Below are positions 11,537-24,220 of a DNA stretch of 64,000 nucleotides, piece after piece. Each line of letters starts with the position of its first letter. The first letter of the stretch is position 1. A program made the position numbers and the translations under genes. The stretch is taken from NCBI GenBank assembly GCA_963662175.1, contig OY759222.1, positions 15,820,222 to 15,884,221 of the forward strand. Direction: 5' to 3'. Under the pieces are notes generated by a model. That model did no database searches. It was not told the DNA's origin and worked only from the letters and a program-made list of their open reading frames with translations. The stretch is from Aradus depressus (lineage: Eukaryota > Arthropoda > Insecta > Hemiptera > Aradidae).

Positions 11537-12148
11537 TCAATATCATACACAAAATATTAGTAAGTTATAACAAAATAATCAACACAAATTTAAATCAACA
11601 ATTAAAATATTCATTTAAATCGTTCAGCTGATAGCACTAAATGTACTCTAAAAAACATTTTCCCTTTTTACGGCTTTCATTGAATACATTCTAAAATATG
11701 CAGTTAGTCTTAATAGTCTTGTTATTTTAGGTATACAATGCACCGCCTTGCGGAGTTGGAAGAGCTTTTGCCGTGCGTTTTGTTGTGACACGCACGACGT
11801 TGCGTTCGCTCAACTCTCATCCTTCGCCGATTGGCAGCATTAGCTGGAGTCCAAACTTTAAGAATTATTTCGAATAACGTTTGACTAGGAAGCTTTCTAT
11901 ATCCTTCTAATGTCTTGACTCTAATGTTTTTTTTTTTTTGTTTTTTTATTTCCGCAGGGCGATGGGAGTACTTACAACGAAGGGATGCACGTGCCTTCCC
12001 AATAGTGTGGTGTGCCTCGTGCTCTTGGGTGCTTTCGTCCCTGGTGTGGGACCATAACACCCTCTTCGTCCTCCCGATGAGGAACCATAGCTGTAGTTTC
12101 TGGAGTGCGCTGAAACTCGGAAAGTTCATGCCGGGTTAGGACCGCCAG
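11537..12148. other. gene-free stretch
   Basis: AT-rich to 11720, then a GC-richer segment 11740-12140 whose open frames on both strands match no family I recognise. It adjoins the LINE tail at 12149-12360 and may belong to the same retroelement, read on the minus strand. Confidence 0.3.
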
Positions 12149-12360
12149 GTGTTATTGTCACCGGGGGTCCGCCGAGGCTCGAGGTTAGGAGGCGTTTTTT
12201 CGCCTCCTCCACTCCGCTACACATTGGGTGAAATGCCGGCTAACTTGTCTCGGCCACCAGCTGCTGCAGGGTCAGTCCCAGGTACGATCCGGTCAAGCGT
12301 CTACGGTCTAAGCCGTCGTACAGTGAACATTCGATGACTACGTGTTAGTTGTGTTGACTG
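12149..12360 (-). mobile_element. LINE ORF2 C-terminal fragment
   Basis: On the minus strand it reads HVVIECSLYDG followed by TGSYLGLTLQQLV in a second frame. This corresponds to the EHVVLDC...YDQSR...GSYLGLDLRQLV end of the element at 15373-15720. Frameshifted and truncated. Confidence 0.55.
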
Positions 12361-12430
12361 TAATGTTTCTCTGTGGTGGAGTTGTCGTTATATATTATAA
12401 TTTTTTTTCAGATGGGAGGCCCACGCCTGC

Positions 12431-12450
12431 CCCCCCCCCCCCCCCCCCCT
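12431..12450. repeat. poly-C tract
   Basis: A C run of about 19 following cccacgcctg. Confidence 0.9.
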
Positions 12451-12839
12451 AGCAACGCCAATGGATATAACGATAAAACTAAACAACAACCTACACCATG
12501 AGGGAATATAACTTTAAAATTATTTACACTACAGGGATAAAATCATTGTGAGCGCTCATCAAATGTTGTTATTTTTTATTTAATGTTTGACTTTCTATTT
12601 TTTATTTTTGTAAAGGGAATGAAGACATTTATAAAATAAATATTGTTTCACTTTCCACCTTCAACGTCATGACATTGAAATCTGGGCATCGATGAAATAA
12701 ATGGTTTTATTTCGCTGCTTATTCATAATAAAAAGCCCAACTAGGTCAGTCTCTTTCATCTGTGGAATCAGTCTCATTTTGATTTAACCATAAAAACAAA
12801 AAAGTTACTATAATTGACGGTAGTTAATTTTATTTGGTT

Positions 12840-13205
12840 TCTAGCCACCAAACTCTTTATTTTTTGATTGTATTATTATTTGTAGCTTTATATTATATTA
12901 CCATCCACGTATGTTTATCTATCTTATTTCGTTTTCAGCCTTAATACACGTCTTTATTTTATTCTCTCATTATTCGCATTATTATTTTTGTATGTTTTAT
13001 GTTTACTTATTTTTTTTAAAGAATTTAACGATGATTTTTCTTCTCTTCATTTATTTATATAAGTTAACATTTTTTGTTCTTCATTATCAAATATCTATAA
13101 TGCCAACTCCGACTGACGGCCTAAATGGCTATAGTCTAAGTGTTTTTTTTCTTTGTATATTTCTTGGAATGATGTTATTTTTCTTCTTTTAATAAAAACC
13201 ATTCT
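12840..13205 (+). other. T-rich block resembling a LINE 3' UTR
   Basis: A long T-rich tract ends with ctgacggcctaaatggcta and then cttttaataaaaacc. It is similar in layout to 7216-7910. There is no coding support. Confidence 0.35.
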
Positions 13206-13854
13206 ATTCTATAATTGGCGGTATTTTGTGATATTCGGATGAACGACGCTTTACTGTAATACGGATTCCCTCATCCTTGACCTAATGACGTCCAGGTATG
13301 TCCCACATCTTGGACTAGATCTGACCGAGACACTAACCTCCCAGCTGCCCTCTGTTCTTCAGAGACCAACTACGGAGCCATGGGGTGATAATAACGTTGG
13401 AAATGAGACCCACGTCGGAATGCGGACCACTTCTGGAATGTCGTCCCCTCCTCTCTTCATCTCTTTTATATTTCATATTGCCTCCTCCCACTCGCTGCTT
13501 ATTGGGTCAGTCGCCAGATGGAAGATCTAAAAACAGTCTGTCTCACTCACACCATCTCAGTCTCAATACACCACCAAATTATTACAGAAAATTATTCTTG
13601 CATAAAAAAACACTTGGTACAGTCAACTTCCGCACAGACACTAATAACCTAAGTAATTGTTATGCCAATTTACTTAGCAAGAGCTGACACTATAGTTCTG
13701 TCTCCAATATCTATATTATCTATATATGTTTATTAGAGTATACAGACACCAACAACCTTAGTAATTGTTAAAAAAGGTTACTTAGCCAAAGCAGACACCA
13801 TATTTCTCCAATTTCAATCATTATATTTATATTATTTTTACATTTCTGGCTGGA
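13206..13854. other. gene-free stretch
   Basis: A GC-richer block at 13270-13520 of unknown origin. It is followed by a direct near-repeat: an 'acagacactaataacctaagtaattgtta' element near 13635 recurs as 'acagacaccaacaaccttagtaattgtta' near 13742. No gene is supported. Confidence 0.35.
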
Positions 13855-14190
13855 ATGTGACATTTATGACGGAGTTTTCCTAGTTCCCTGTACCTGTTTC
13901 CTTCAGCACCCTAGTATTATTGTACCATTTCATTGCAATGTAAGACTCCATCCAGTGTACATGTCTTCTCCCCAACCCTGCTTATTCATAGTAAGTCATT
14001 TCAATGTTTACTCTTTATTATGTTCCACCTATTTGTCTATTTCCATGATTATTAATGTTTATGTTTAGTAATGTATTCATATTTAATTTTAATTTGTATT
14101 AATGTACGTTCATGTTTATGGTTAATAATGTATCTATATTTAATTTTAACGTGTTGCCTGTTTTCATCCATCTTTGACTGACATTCAATA
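13855..14190 (+). repeat. Penelope-like terminal region, copy 2
   Basis: A second copy of the sequence at 1-345: gtaagactccatccagtg, cttctccccaaccctg and ttcatagtaag at about 13940-14000, then AT-rich sequence and tttgactgac near 14172. This copy lacks the complete hammerhead core. Confidence 0.4.
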
Positions 14191-14239
14191 TTCCTACAAA
14201 TAAAAATAAACATTATATCCTATGGTATGTTTTTGATAA

Positions 14240-14850
14240 GTGGGATATTACTATTTAAAAATATTGTCGATGAATCACCGGAAATTTACTTCCCCAAAAC
14301 GAATCCAAAACCAGTCGATGAAATTTTGTGTTGATACATTCATTACATTGGCAGTTATTACGGTTTTTGAATTGAGTCCCCCCTCCCCTGAACCCCTCCT
14401 TTCCTTCGGCCGGTATCGCCAAAATTTGACAGGTTATGTTCTAATTGGGCTTTTGATTTCAAATATGAAACTTTGTGTTGATACATCCATTACATTGGCA
14501 GTTATTACGGTTTTTGAATTGAGTCCCCCCCCCCCCCCCCCCCCCTTTCCTTCGGCCGGTATCGCCAAAATTTGACAGGTTATGTTCACATTGGGTTTTG
14601 ATTTCAAATATGAAACTTTGTGTTGATTAATTCATTACATTGGCAGTTATTACGGTTTTTGAATTGAGTCGTCCCCCCCCCCCCCTCCCCCCTTTCCTTC
14701 GGCCGGTATCGCCAAAATTTGACAGGTTATGTTCTCATTGGGTTTTGATTTCAAATATGAAACTTTGTGTTGATACATTCATTACTATGGCAGTTATTAC
14801 AGTTTTTGTGTTAAGCCTCTCCCCTAATCCCCTAAAATAGCTTTTTCAAA
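14240..14850 (+). repeat. tandem array of a ~145-bp unit
   Basis: About four head-to-tail units, each with tttgtgttgatacattcatt, tggcagttattacggttttt, a C-rich run, ccttcggccggtatcgcc, aaaatttgacaggttatg and gggttttgatttcaaat. Unit starts at about 14325, 14471, 14617 and 14763 give a period of 145-147 bp. The internal C run varies from about 6 to over 20. Single units occur elsewhere in the window, so this array looks like a local amplification of a dispersed repeat. Confidence 0.9.
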
Positions 14851-15247
14851 TTATTTCAAATGGAATCGATTGTGCTCGGTTTGTGCTGATAATTATTTCG
14901 GTTCGCAACACAGTGTTTTTGAACAATGAAATAAAGAGGAGCATCTTGACACTAGCCCCCTCAAATTTGGATTTTTAGCATAATGTTAACGCAAATCAAT
15001 TGTCTCGGTTTGTACTGGAAATAATACGTCTTGTGCTGCCTCGTAAATTGTGTTTTTTTTCAATAACCGAAACCGGCGGGACCAAATTGAAGCAATCCCG
15101 CGTTCTAATTGCTTTTTTTTGCATTATTTGAACGCTAATGAATTTGGGGAGGCACAACAAGGGGCTTGTTGTTGGACAACATCACCCTGTCGTGCGTTGA
15201 GAGAGCTCGGGATCAAGTTTATAAACTTTATTATAATCGATATGAGG

Positions 15248-15313
15248 CTGTGACGGGCTGGGGACAGCCACTGGTCCACCAATCTGCAAGGATCGGTGGA
15301 TGTCCCCAGCCCA
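15248..15313. repeat. 12-bp GC-rich stem-loop
   Basis: GGGCTGGGGACA at the left is complementary to TGTCCCCAGCCC at the right. Inside the loop GGTCCACC and GGTGGA add a further inner pairing. Confidence 0.7.
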
Positions 15314-15372
15314 TCTTATACTGCTTTTTTCTTCTTCCGCTAAGAGCCGACGAATCGGCTAAACACTGAGTA

Positions 15373-15720
15373 TTCGGTTTCCATCACCAGCTGCCGCAGA
15401 TCCAGTCCCAGGTATGATCCAGTCCCGCGAATCAACTAAACCCTGGACTGGTCATACAGCAGGCAATCAAGGACTACATGTTCTGCAGTCTCGATGCCCC
15501 CACATGAACAGTTCGGGTTGTTCTTCCTCTTAAAGAAGAGCTTGGAGTTAAAATCTCCGTGTCCTGATAATATCTGGGACATCCAGTGATCAGGTTGTAC
15601 CCACGTTGAGTCAAGGCATACCCGGACATCCGGGAAGTATGCATAAGTCGTTCGGCCATCCGAAGATCGTGACCACCGTTGTTGCCATTTCTCCTCTATT
15701 CATTCCTGAACAATTTCCTT
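15373..15720 (-). mobile_element. LINE ORF2 C-terminal fragment with Cys knuckle
   Basis: The minus strand encodes NCSCGGIETAEHVVLDC, LLYDQSR, a stop, then GSYLGLDLRQLV. A CxC...HxxxxC knuckle near the ORF2 C-terminus is usual for R1/LOA-like LINEs. It lies inside the long-TIR element, so it was either captured by it or inserted into it. Confidence 0.65.
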
Positions 15721-16251
15721 GCAACGCTCTGGTCTGGACTGTCCGTGTATCTCTTTTGCCAGGGCTAGGCGTAAGGGCTCATCAATATCTGCACTTGAAG
15801 GCATATTGCTTCTGCAGAAGTACTAGGCGACAGCACCATCCAAGACCAAGTATATCTATCTGTAGCGCAGCCGTAGAGAAAGTTCGATAAGGGCTGCTCT
15901 CTGGCCTTGCACCAGAATCATGCGCTGCCGTTTTGTGGGACTATGCGTACCGGCAGCCACGAATACTCCGGTGTAGATGGACTTACAAGTAGTATAGTCG
16001 AGGTCCATGGGGCGTCACGCTAATGAACTGTGCTAGTTTTGAAGTTCTGAATACAGCACAATAGATTGGCGTTGAAATGTTGCTGAAAATCCAAATGTGA
16101 GGGAGCTAGCGGCAAGTTGGCCCCCCATATCTAATTGTTCAAACACTGTGTTCCAAAGCAGCACAAACGAAATAATTATCGGCACAATCCAATGCATTCG
16201 AGCACAATCGATCTCATTAGAAATTTGGAAAAACTAAAGTGAGGGGGGGGG

Positions 16252-16955
16252 CTGTTTTTTGATATCAATACCAGAGCAATAGACCGATCTAAAGTGGCTA
16301 GCAAACATGTTAACAACGTCATGACCACAATCACTGGACAAATAATCGAAGAACATACAACTTGGCAGGTCGTCCATCGTCTTTTTTACGACGATTATTT
16401 ACATAAGACCAGAACTTTTCAGGCTGATCTTGCAAAAGGAGTACAGTGGTATGAATATAAAAATTATAGCAGTGAAGAAGGTTACACTTAGTCTTGAATA
16501 TTTTGATACATATATATATATTAGAACTAGGCTAGTTTTTATTGAAATAAACAGTGAAATTTGTAAACATCCAGTGAGTTTACAGCTCACAAACTAGCCA
16601 AACACTTCCCTGATCCCGATCACTTTGATTGACTTAGTCATTCGAACAAGGACCTTGGTCAGTTACTACAAACGACCTAGGTCAATCAATAGCTTGTTTA
16701 GGGAAGGTTATAGTTTGTTCCATATCGTTTATTTCCAAAGTCATTTCATATTCTCAATTTCTTAAATCTTCATAAGAATATTAAAGTAAGTATTAATCTG
16801 AAAGTAATTTCCCGGTTTACCCATGTTTTTGCATTATTGTTCTTTTTAAATAGACAAGAATTAATCTGAGGTGATTTATTAGTTGTAAAGAATTATATTC
16901 GCATGCTGTTAAAATAATATCGTAGTATCGAACGTGCAGTAGTTCACATATATTC
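16252..16955. other. gene-free stretch upstream of Rpp25
   Basis: The open frame at about 16294-16491 (+) has non-repetitive composition (NNVMTTITGQIIEEHTTW) but no recognisable family and no visible splice partner. The interval presumably contains the Rpp25 promoter, but I can point to no promoter element. Confidence 0.35.
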
Positions 16956-19900
16956 ATGGATCTAGAAGAAGAAGGTATTTATTTCACTTTCCGTAACTTA
17001 GATTATTTTTATTTTTAAATCTTGGCCTTTATATTTCTATTTTTATTTATTTTTTTCTAATTTAGGTTAACACATTATTCCTTATGGGACAGACATCCCC
17101 TAAACTTAAAATTATATTACGTTCATTGTAGAGATAGATATGCAAAGTCAAACTGAAAGGAAACTGCTATAAACTTATAATCTAAATGTTGTGTTCGTCA
17201 ATTATATCACTTTATATTAACACAATATTCGCTAGAAACAAATCCATGTTATTGGATATTTTCAATTAAATTAAATTCACTAGCTTGAAGTATCTTCTAA
17301 ACCCTACAACGCTTCGGAACCCCTTTGATAAGTACAAAATGTATTAAAATATTACTTATAGTCTGTTGTAAGATCCATTTTACCGAACATTAGAATCTTT
17401 AGTTAACATGGGTTACAGTATTTTAGACTCAAGACACTTAATTGGCACAAAACATAATAATATAAAATTGTGATGAAAAAATATGACCCTTCGTCCAATC
17501 TGAGCTGAACATATATCGATGTTGACAGAGAAACGCGGAGGCAAGGAGGAAGAACGACTTGCTGGCAAACGAGAGAGAGCTCTTCTAGTATGATTATAAT
17601 TGATTGATTCACGTTTTAAAATAAATAGATTTCAGTGGCGTTAATTTGACAACTTCATATGTAAGATATTTTGCACGGAATATTCTCTTCAGTTCGACTA
17701 ATATTTTTGTTACCTTCAATAAAAAGAAGTTTTCGATGCCATGTTCCCTGGAAAAGATATTGTGTTACTACTGGATATTTTTAGGCTTATGGCCTTTATA
17801 CTGGACATCAGAGATGATCATTGTCTGTTTTAGTAAATAATATTGTTATTTCCAATCGTTTTGTAATTGATATTTGGATTCATTTCTCTGTAAACAGTTC
17901 GGTTTTTAGTCACGGATTTAGCCACTGTTCTCTCATATGTAATGCGATATCGTTCTCTTTGTAAGTCCATACCAATAACATTTTTTCTTTTTTGTATTTA
18001 TTTAAAGAAAATTACAATTCCATTCAATAGAATAATTCCAATATGTTATTTGAATGTTTCTTTATATTGTTTTTTTTTTTTTCAGTGCAGAGTTATTCTA
18101 AAGGACGCAATGAAGAAGATCCTTTGGAAAAAGAGAAAATTCCTATACCTAATTTACCTGAGGACTTCGTTTGGATGCAGGTATGTAATGGCAGTGTTAT
18201 TTTTGTTTAAATTTAGGCTATCTTTATTAGTACTAGTATTTCAGTCATTTTTCTTCTAATTTAAACATCTGATAAAACTGCCTTGGTGTAATGTTTGTAT
18301 ATCATAGGTTCATGGAGGTAGCAAGATCCACGGTTTGCTAGAGGTGGCTCTCAAGAAGTACTCGGAAGGGGAGGATGTTCTCTGGAGCGGCTCTGGTGCT
18401 GCTCTATGTAAGGCCATCTCCTGTGCAGAAATTATGAAGAGAAAAGTCAAAAACTCACATCAGTTTAATAAAATATGTTACCGGAGGTAAGTCTGTGATT
18501 GATATCTATATTATTATAAGCTGTCTAATTTAATCTTAAATATTATAGTCATGTGCTTTCGTAGCAAGACATTGAGACATGTTTGCGGCCAGATTAAATT
18601 GAAAATGTCAAGAGTTCAGAGACTTAGAAGTGCTCTGACATCCAACCTCCTCTAATTGATAATTAATTCATTTCCCAACATTGGGACTATCTTCAAATCA
18701 AAGATATTTTAGAAAAAAACTATTTTATTCCTGAGAGACAATGGATGTTATTAATAAAACAATAGTTCATTGGCCTTACGGTCTTCCAAATATTTTAATT
18801 TTTTTTCGGTTGGACGTTTCAACCATTCGGGCATTTTCAAAACCTATTTTTTCTCTTTCAGTCATAATATTAAATATTACAATTATATTTACGTCTTCAA
18901 AACAAATTATTAAATGTATTGCTAAAAAATTCATTGACCCTGCGACAATTCAAATTTTTTATTAAATTCATTGCAGCATTTTCCTTCATTTTGAAGCAAA
19001 AAAGTTTAATGGGCACATGGTGCATGCATTTAGCTTAACTTATTATGAAGACATAAATATTATTGTAATATTGCATAGAGGGCGCCGGCAGCTTAGAGTG
19101 CTTGTCTGCGGCCGGCAGAGGTCCTTAGGTGTTTAATCTGGGAGATGAAAGAACATTGAGCACGCCGTCCTTCGGATCGGACGTTAAGCAATGGTCCTGA
19201 GCCTGTACCATGTCAGGTACTCGTTAAAGATCCCCTACCCTAAGTGAATAAACCTGGGTTGACAAAATTTAGGACTCCCAGAGTAGAGTGCTAGTAGTGC
19301 CTGCAAATAGGCGATATGACCTCATAGTTGCCCGTGCATCGGCATAAATAACAGCAAGATCTACTCGGTCACCTCTAAGAAAAGTTCCCCAGAAATATCT
19401 AGGAGGGAATTCTAGGTATGTCATCTATAAATTTCTTGCGCCGTATTTGAGAGAAAACCTTATTTCCAACTTAAACAAGAATCGATTGAGCACATGTAAA
19501 TTAGACTTACCCTGTGAATGTTGCAGATGCCGAGAGTACTGGGACCCCAAACTAGAAGGACTGGACGAGCTGGTCGTGGTTCGAGATGTTCCTATGATAC
19601 ATATATTTCTTTCACATCAGCCCTTCAACAAATTACAACTGGGGTAACATTATCTTGTTTTTATGTCGTGGTCGCCGGTAGATCAGAGGCACCGTGCTAG
19701 TCTACTGAGGTCGCGGTTTCGAGACCCTTAAGTTTTTTTTATCTGAGAAGTGATGGACGGATTGTTAAGGGTTAGTCCTAAGCCTTTGCGAAGTCAGGTA
19801 TTTATTTTGTGTTAAAGACTCCCTACTTTTGGTAACTAAACCTAGGGCAAAATTTAGGACTCCCACAGTGGAGCGAACATGGAAGGGATAAGAGCATTGG

Positions 19901-21128
19901 ATGCATAGGTCCCTAGGTGTTCACAGCCCGCCCAATATACATACATATATAAGTCAGGGAAATACATTTTTATTTACTGGACGTTCTTGTTAATAAAAAA
20001 ATAGTTATATTTCTCATCTAATGTACTAACTGATTTTGTCTAACCAAAAAAAGACAAGGAACCATTCATTAATAAATTGAGTGATTTTGAGAAACAACAG
20101 TAGATAAACAGTAAGTGGTATAAAAACAGAATAACAAGAAAAAGTCGTCGGATAATCACCCGCAATGTACTTTCCCACGAGTTAATCAATTAAGTTTTCA
20201 AAACCAGTCGACTTGGGGCTCAAAATCAATAGTTGACTTACGTAGGGGCTTATACTAAATTTTGTGTCGATGCATTTATTACATCAGAAGTTAATGGAAT
20301 TTTTGAATCGAGCTTCCTTAAAACTGAAGGCGTTCTGCTTATGGGGTATTAAATTTACATATGAAATTTTGTGTCGATACATTCACTAAAACGGCAGTAA
20401 TTTGAATTTTGTATTAAGCCTTAATCTCCCCCTTCCCTTTGTCCGAATTGGCTGAAAATCAATAGGTGTCGTCGTCCTTATATGGTTCTGGATCCAACAT
20501 CCTTCTACAAGGAGTTATGTTCACACGATGGATTTTTTTTTTTTTTTTTTTTTTTAGTTCAGGGGGTCAGAAAACATACATTTGCGGTGAAAATACAAAA
20601 TCTAATTTCTGACCGGTTACAATTAAAATAAATGCATTTTTGAAATATGCATAGTATGACAAAAATACTTTTGGAACTATAATCGAACATTTGATCAATA
20701 TTGTGAAAATATTGACAATTAGTTATGCATGTATTTTTCACAATGATATGTGTATTATATTCTTCTTACTAATCGTAATTTGTCAGTATATTCTAATAAA
20801 ATTGATGAATTGTTCGGAATTTTAAAATTATAATATATACCTATATAGATACATTTTAAAGATTATCAATTGGAATATTTTCTTGATTATTTCTTTCGAT
20901 AGATACCAAGGACCAGAAGAAGTGATTCGAATGCCGCGGGACCATCATGATAACAAATCGAGAAAATCCAACAATAAACCATCCTCATCCTCTTCGGCGG
21001 GATCATCAGCAAGCTACTCGGGTGGGGCTCCTTCTGAAGAACTGCCAGGACCGTCTTCTTCAGGGATCAAGCCAACTGGACAGTCGAAAAAACAGAAAAA
21101 GGGGACAGACCAACAGCTATCTTTGTGA
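16956..21128 (+). CDS. Rpp25: RNase P/MRP protein subunit p25 (Alba domain)
   Basis: Five exons join in phase: 16956-16974, 18086-18180, 18308-18486, 19527-19643 and 20903-21128, giving 211 aa. Rpp25 is an Alba-fold protein that pairs with Rpp20/Pop7 on the P3 arm of RNase P and RNase MRP RNA in the nucleus and nucleolus. Visible features are the leader IPNLPEDFVWMQVHGGSKI (aa 26-44), the Alba signature SGSGAALCKAISCAEIMKR (aa 65-83), DELVVVRDVPMIHIFLS, and LGYQGPEEV, which parallels the ECGYQPP segment of vertebrate RPP25. The C-terminal ~65 residues are Ser/Lys-rich and probably disordered. Acceptors at exons 2 and 4 are canonical, and the phases (1,0,2,2) close exactly. The seven-codon first exon is the least certain part. 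Introns 3 and 4 carry SINEs, and intron 4 also carries the 145-bp-type repeat. Confidence 0.9.
19080..19345 (+). repeat. SINE copy in Rpp25 intron 3
   Basis: A diverged head (gcgccggcagcttagagtg) with much of the tRNA part deleted. It is followed by a good body: gagcacgccgtccttcgga, gagcctgtaccatgtcagg, ttaggactcccagagtaga. Confidence 0.85.
19671..19935 (+). repeat. SINE copy in Rpp25 intron 4 (old)
   Basis: It has the head gtcgccggtagatcag and B-box-like gcggtttcgagaccc, and a body with tcaggta, gttaaagactccctac and aaatttaggactcccac. It is more diverged than the other copies, so it is likely an older insertion or a subfamily. Confidence 0.75.
20150..20650 (+). repeat. dispersed 145-bp-type repeat, longer copy
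   Basis: It has the head 'gataatcacccgcaatgtac', then gtcgactt, then two units with gtgtcgatgcatttattac and gtgtcgatacattcac, and the unit end tggctgaaaatcaataggtg. It then has the 3' module after a T run (20527-20555): ggggtcagaaaacata and ggtgaaaatacaaaatc. The same 3' module follows T runs at 37130 and 43170 and lies at about 47330. Confidence 0.7.
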
Positions 21129-21345
21129 TGGAAAATATGAACCAACTAGTTAAACCCGCCATGCGTTGCAATGGCTATTTTTATAATTTAAAAAAAAAAT
21201 TAAAATTATAAGTTGTCAAACGACTTTTTAAACCGTTCCAGTGAGGTGTCAAACATGGCCCATAGGTTTGAGCGCAATATCTTCGAGTTTTGCATCCTAT
21301 AAGCCTCACACAGACGGACTTTCATTTATATGTGTAAGATTTGTA

Positions 21346-21351
21346 AATAAA
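21346..21351 (+). terminator. polyadenylation signal of Rpp25
   Basis: AATAAA about 220 bp after the Rpp25 stop codon, the first consensus hexamer downstream on that strand. Confidence 0.5.
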
Positions 21352-24220
21352 AATTCAATTGTGTTTTTATTTTTACTTTATTGATAGTAAAAAAATTATT
21401 AGTTGTTACATCCACGATTGACCTTGCATTAGTGATTCTTGTTCCCTAAGCGAATGAACAAAATGCAGGGGTGGGTACGGGGGTAAGGTAAGGGTAGGGT
21501 AGAAAGAATCCAATACAAAAAGGTTTTATGCCAATTCGTTCAATGATATTTGTTCCATAAGCGAATACACCAAATGCGTGGGTGGAGATAAAACTATGTT
21601 CTAGAACAAAATCGTATCGAAGTTCAGGAGTCTATTAAACACAAACATACAGACATTAAATTTTATATACATAGATAACCAACTGCAGGGACATGCGTCA
21701 CCTGAGTTGAAACCGCATATTATAATCATGTCCCTCTGTGCATTTTGCCTCGAAATAATGCATGGATTATATAGTCCATTTGAAGCCCTATTAGAATCAA
21801 TTTCAGACAATGATTGACAAGGAAAAAAACAAAATATTTGTCCTTGTTTTTAAGTTCATTTATATTTTTGATCCCACATTTTTTTTGCAACTAAGACTCG
21901 CTTGCATTGGTTTCGCTTGGTCGAAAATAAATAAAATGTAGTTGAGGCATTATAAATAAATTCAGTTAATGTCAAATTATGGATAATAATAAATTCTATT
22001 AAATCGAATTTATTTTATACTCTTCTTTCGGTCATGTAAATTTTTAAAAAATATTAAAAATACCACGAAGATGTAAGAACTATTTTACTTAAACCATTTT
22101 AGTCAACATTAATTTCCACATATACATATTTTTCTTAGATAAAAATAAGGTCAGGAGCAGCAAATTTCACTTTTTTGTAAGGTATAATGGATTCAATTCT
22201 TGTTTGTTCGCAGTCGTATATTATGCAGTTTTTAAATATTTAGTCCCATATTAAAGTTTCATGGTCGTCAAGGACTACCACTAAAGGTGGTCAGGAACCG
22301 CCTCCTCTATCACATTCAGGACTGTACACCGCCTCCCCGTCTTCATATCTATTTCTTTTTGCAGTCGAATTTGACCTCTAATAAAACGTCCATGTAGGAA
22401 TATCCAACCTTTTTTTTTTTTTTTTTTTAGTATTTTTACACTTTTAACAAAAGGAAAATGAAACATTTGACTAAATACTGAGCAGTAATTCTTTATTGAT
22501 TGAATACATTTTTTTTATTCACTCTGATTATATACATAATAAGAAATATACAATATAATAAATTAAATAAACTAACAAACGCAAAGATATAAAGGTATAT
22601 ACATTTTTGTAAATATATATAACATTCTAGATGCACTAATGTACATATGTAATTATTTTAAGAGTTATAATAATATTAAGTAAATTGTTTTTTATTTAAT
22701 ACAAGATCCAATAATTCGTCTTCTTATTAGTGAGTAATATACATTCAGGATTTTTTTTTCTCGACTTGAACTAGAAAAATGGGAAACCCTTATACCCAGA
22801 TTTCTGTGTTAATATTTACTACGAGTTTCTTTACATTCATCGAAATTTATACATCTTGTGATGTAGTCTATGGAACGCTTTCATAGTAAGTTTTAACTAT
22901 TAGGTATAGTAATTTTATTTTGGTAAAATATATACATAATATTAAATTTAGAATTAATATTAGATTTTGTAGAAATAAAGCAAACCAAGAATATTGATAA
23001 CTTATGTATTTTAAATCTTAATATGTATTTTGTACCTATGTATTCATTAGCATATACAAAATAGCTAATGGTTTTTAAAAAATATATTTACTTCAACTGA
23101 TTTTTTTTTATATATCAAAATGCTCTTTCAGTAAGAATCTCAGGTAAATTGTATCACATGGAAACTACAACTTTAAAAAAAAAATTATTTTGAGATACGT
23201 TACTGGAAATTAACTTTTATGGTAAATTATTCTTATTGTCACTGTTTATTTACTACACGAGACATGAATAATATAATATGGGGCATTCTACGTATTATTC
23301 CGAAGGTCTCGTCCATTTTCTAAATATTTTGTGACCCTTGTGTTATAAATGCCCAATAGTCGGTTGGACCAGAATACTCTAAGGTTTTATAACCAACAAA
23401 AAAATACAAGTTGTTGACAATGGAATTGTATCATATTTATGCGCTTTCAAAAACATTTAAATGGATTCAGAAACGAAAAAATCTATTTTTTTAACAAAAT
23501 AAGACAAACTCTAAGAAGTTTGTGTGCCTTTATATCGATGAGGGCTGCATCGTGATGAGGAATCTACAAAATCCGGAAATTTAGAAACAAAAGATGTGAT
23601 AAATTTCACCCATTTTAATTTTATTATTGTTATTCTTATAGAATAAAAGGTAATTCATAACTAAGCGAATAAATCACTGCTGGACAATTTTTTACTTGGA
23701 TTTAAATTTTACATTATTCATCAATAATTTTTCTGTGAACCCTAGGATTTCAGATTCAGTAATTGTGGGAGTATCGCTTGAATGAATTGATCCAGTTAAT
23801 AAAAAAAATAGAGAAAATGCTATTTATTCGTTTATCGTGGACAAGAATTACATTTTCTTTACTTTTCCTAGGATTGCACATAAATTTGTTCAAGCAATGA
23901 ATGCCAGAATTACTTATTTTCGAGCTTTTAGACAAGTTTAGAAGCCTAAAGAAAATTATTAAAAATCTAAAAGAAAAATTTAAAAACATAACTTTGGTAT
24001 ATTCGTGCCCAACACTGCAACATGATATATTTGTATTAAACTGGAGGAATATAAAAGACAATAGACAAATGTTCGAGTCCTCAGAAGAAAAAAAAGCTCT
24101 TTTGAGGTTGGTTGTAGTAGAATTACTTGGCTAGGGCTGGTCCGCCGATGAGCTGAGCTATAGGTGGCTGCCACCTGCTAGCCGCGAGTCAATAGCACAA
24201 GGGGTCAGCATCGCTCGTTC
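21352..24220. other. intergenic region between convergent Rpp25 and Mob4
   Basis: Very AT-rich. It holds a repeat fragment at about 21545-21690 with the terminus acacaaacatacagacatta and ttatatacatagata. The same terminus ends the repeat at 35294-35912. A T run lies at 22411-22428. No gene is supported. The lower end probably contains the Mob4 3' UTR. Confidence 0.4.

Larger units (their letters stand above)
14831..16251. mobile_element. DNA element with long terminal inverted repeats
   Basis: About 110-150 bp at each end are inverted copies. The left arm has ggaatcgattgtgctcg, gataattatttcg, acacagtgtttttgaacaat and tttggattttt. The right arm holds the reverse complements (aatccaaatgtgaggg, attgttcaaacactgtgtt, cgaaataattatc, cgagcacaatcgat). 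The interior carries a stem-loop and a LINE fragment rather than a transposase, so it is non-autonomous. The superfamily is not identified, and a clean target duplication is not visible because the left end meets the tandem array. Confidence 0.65.
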
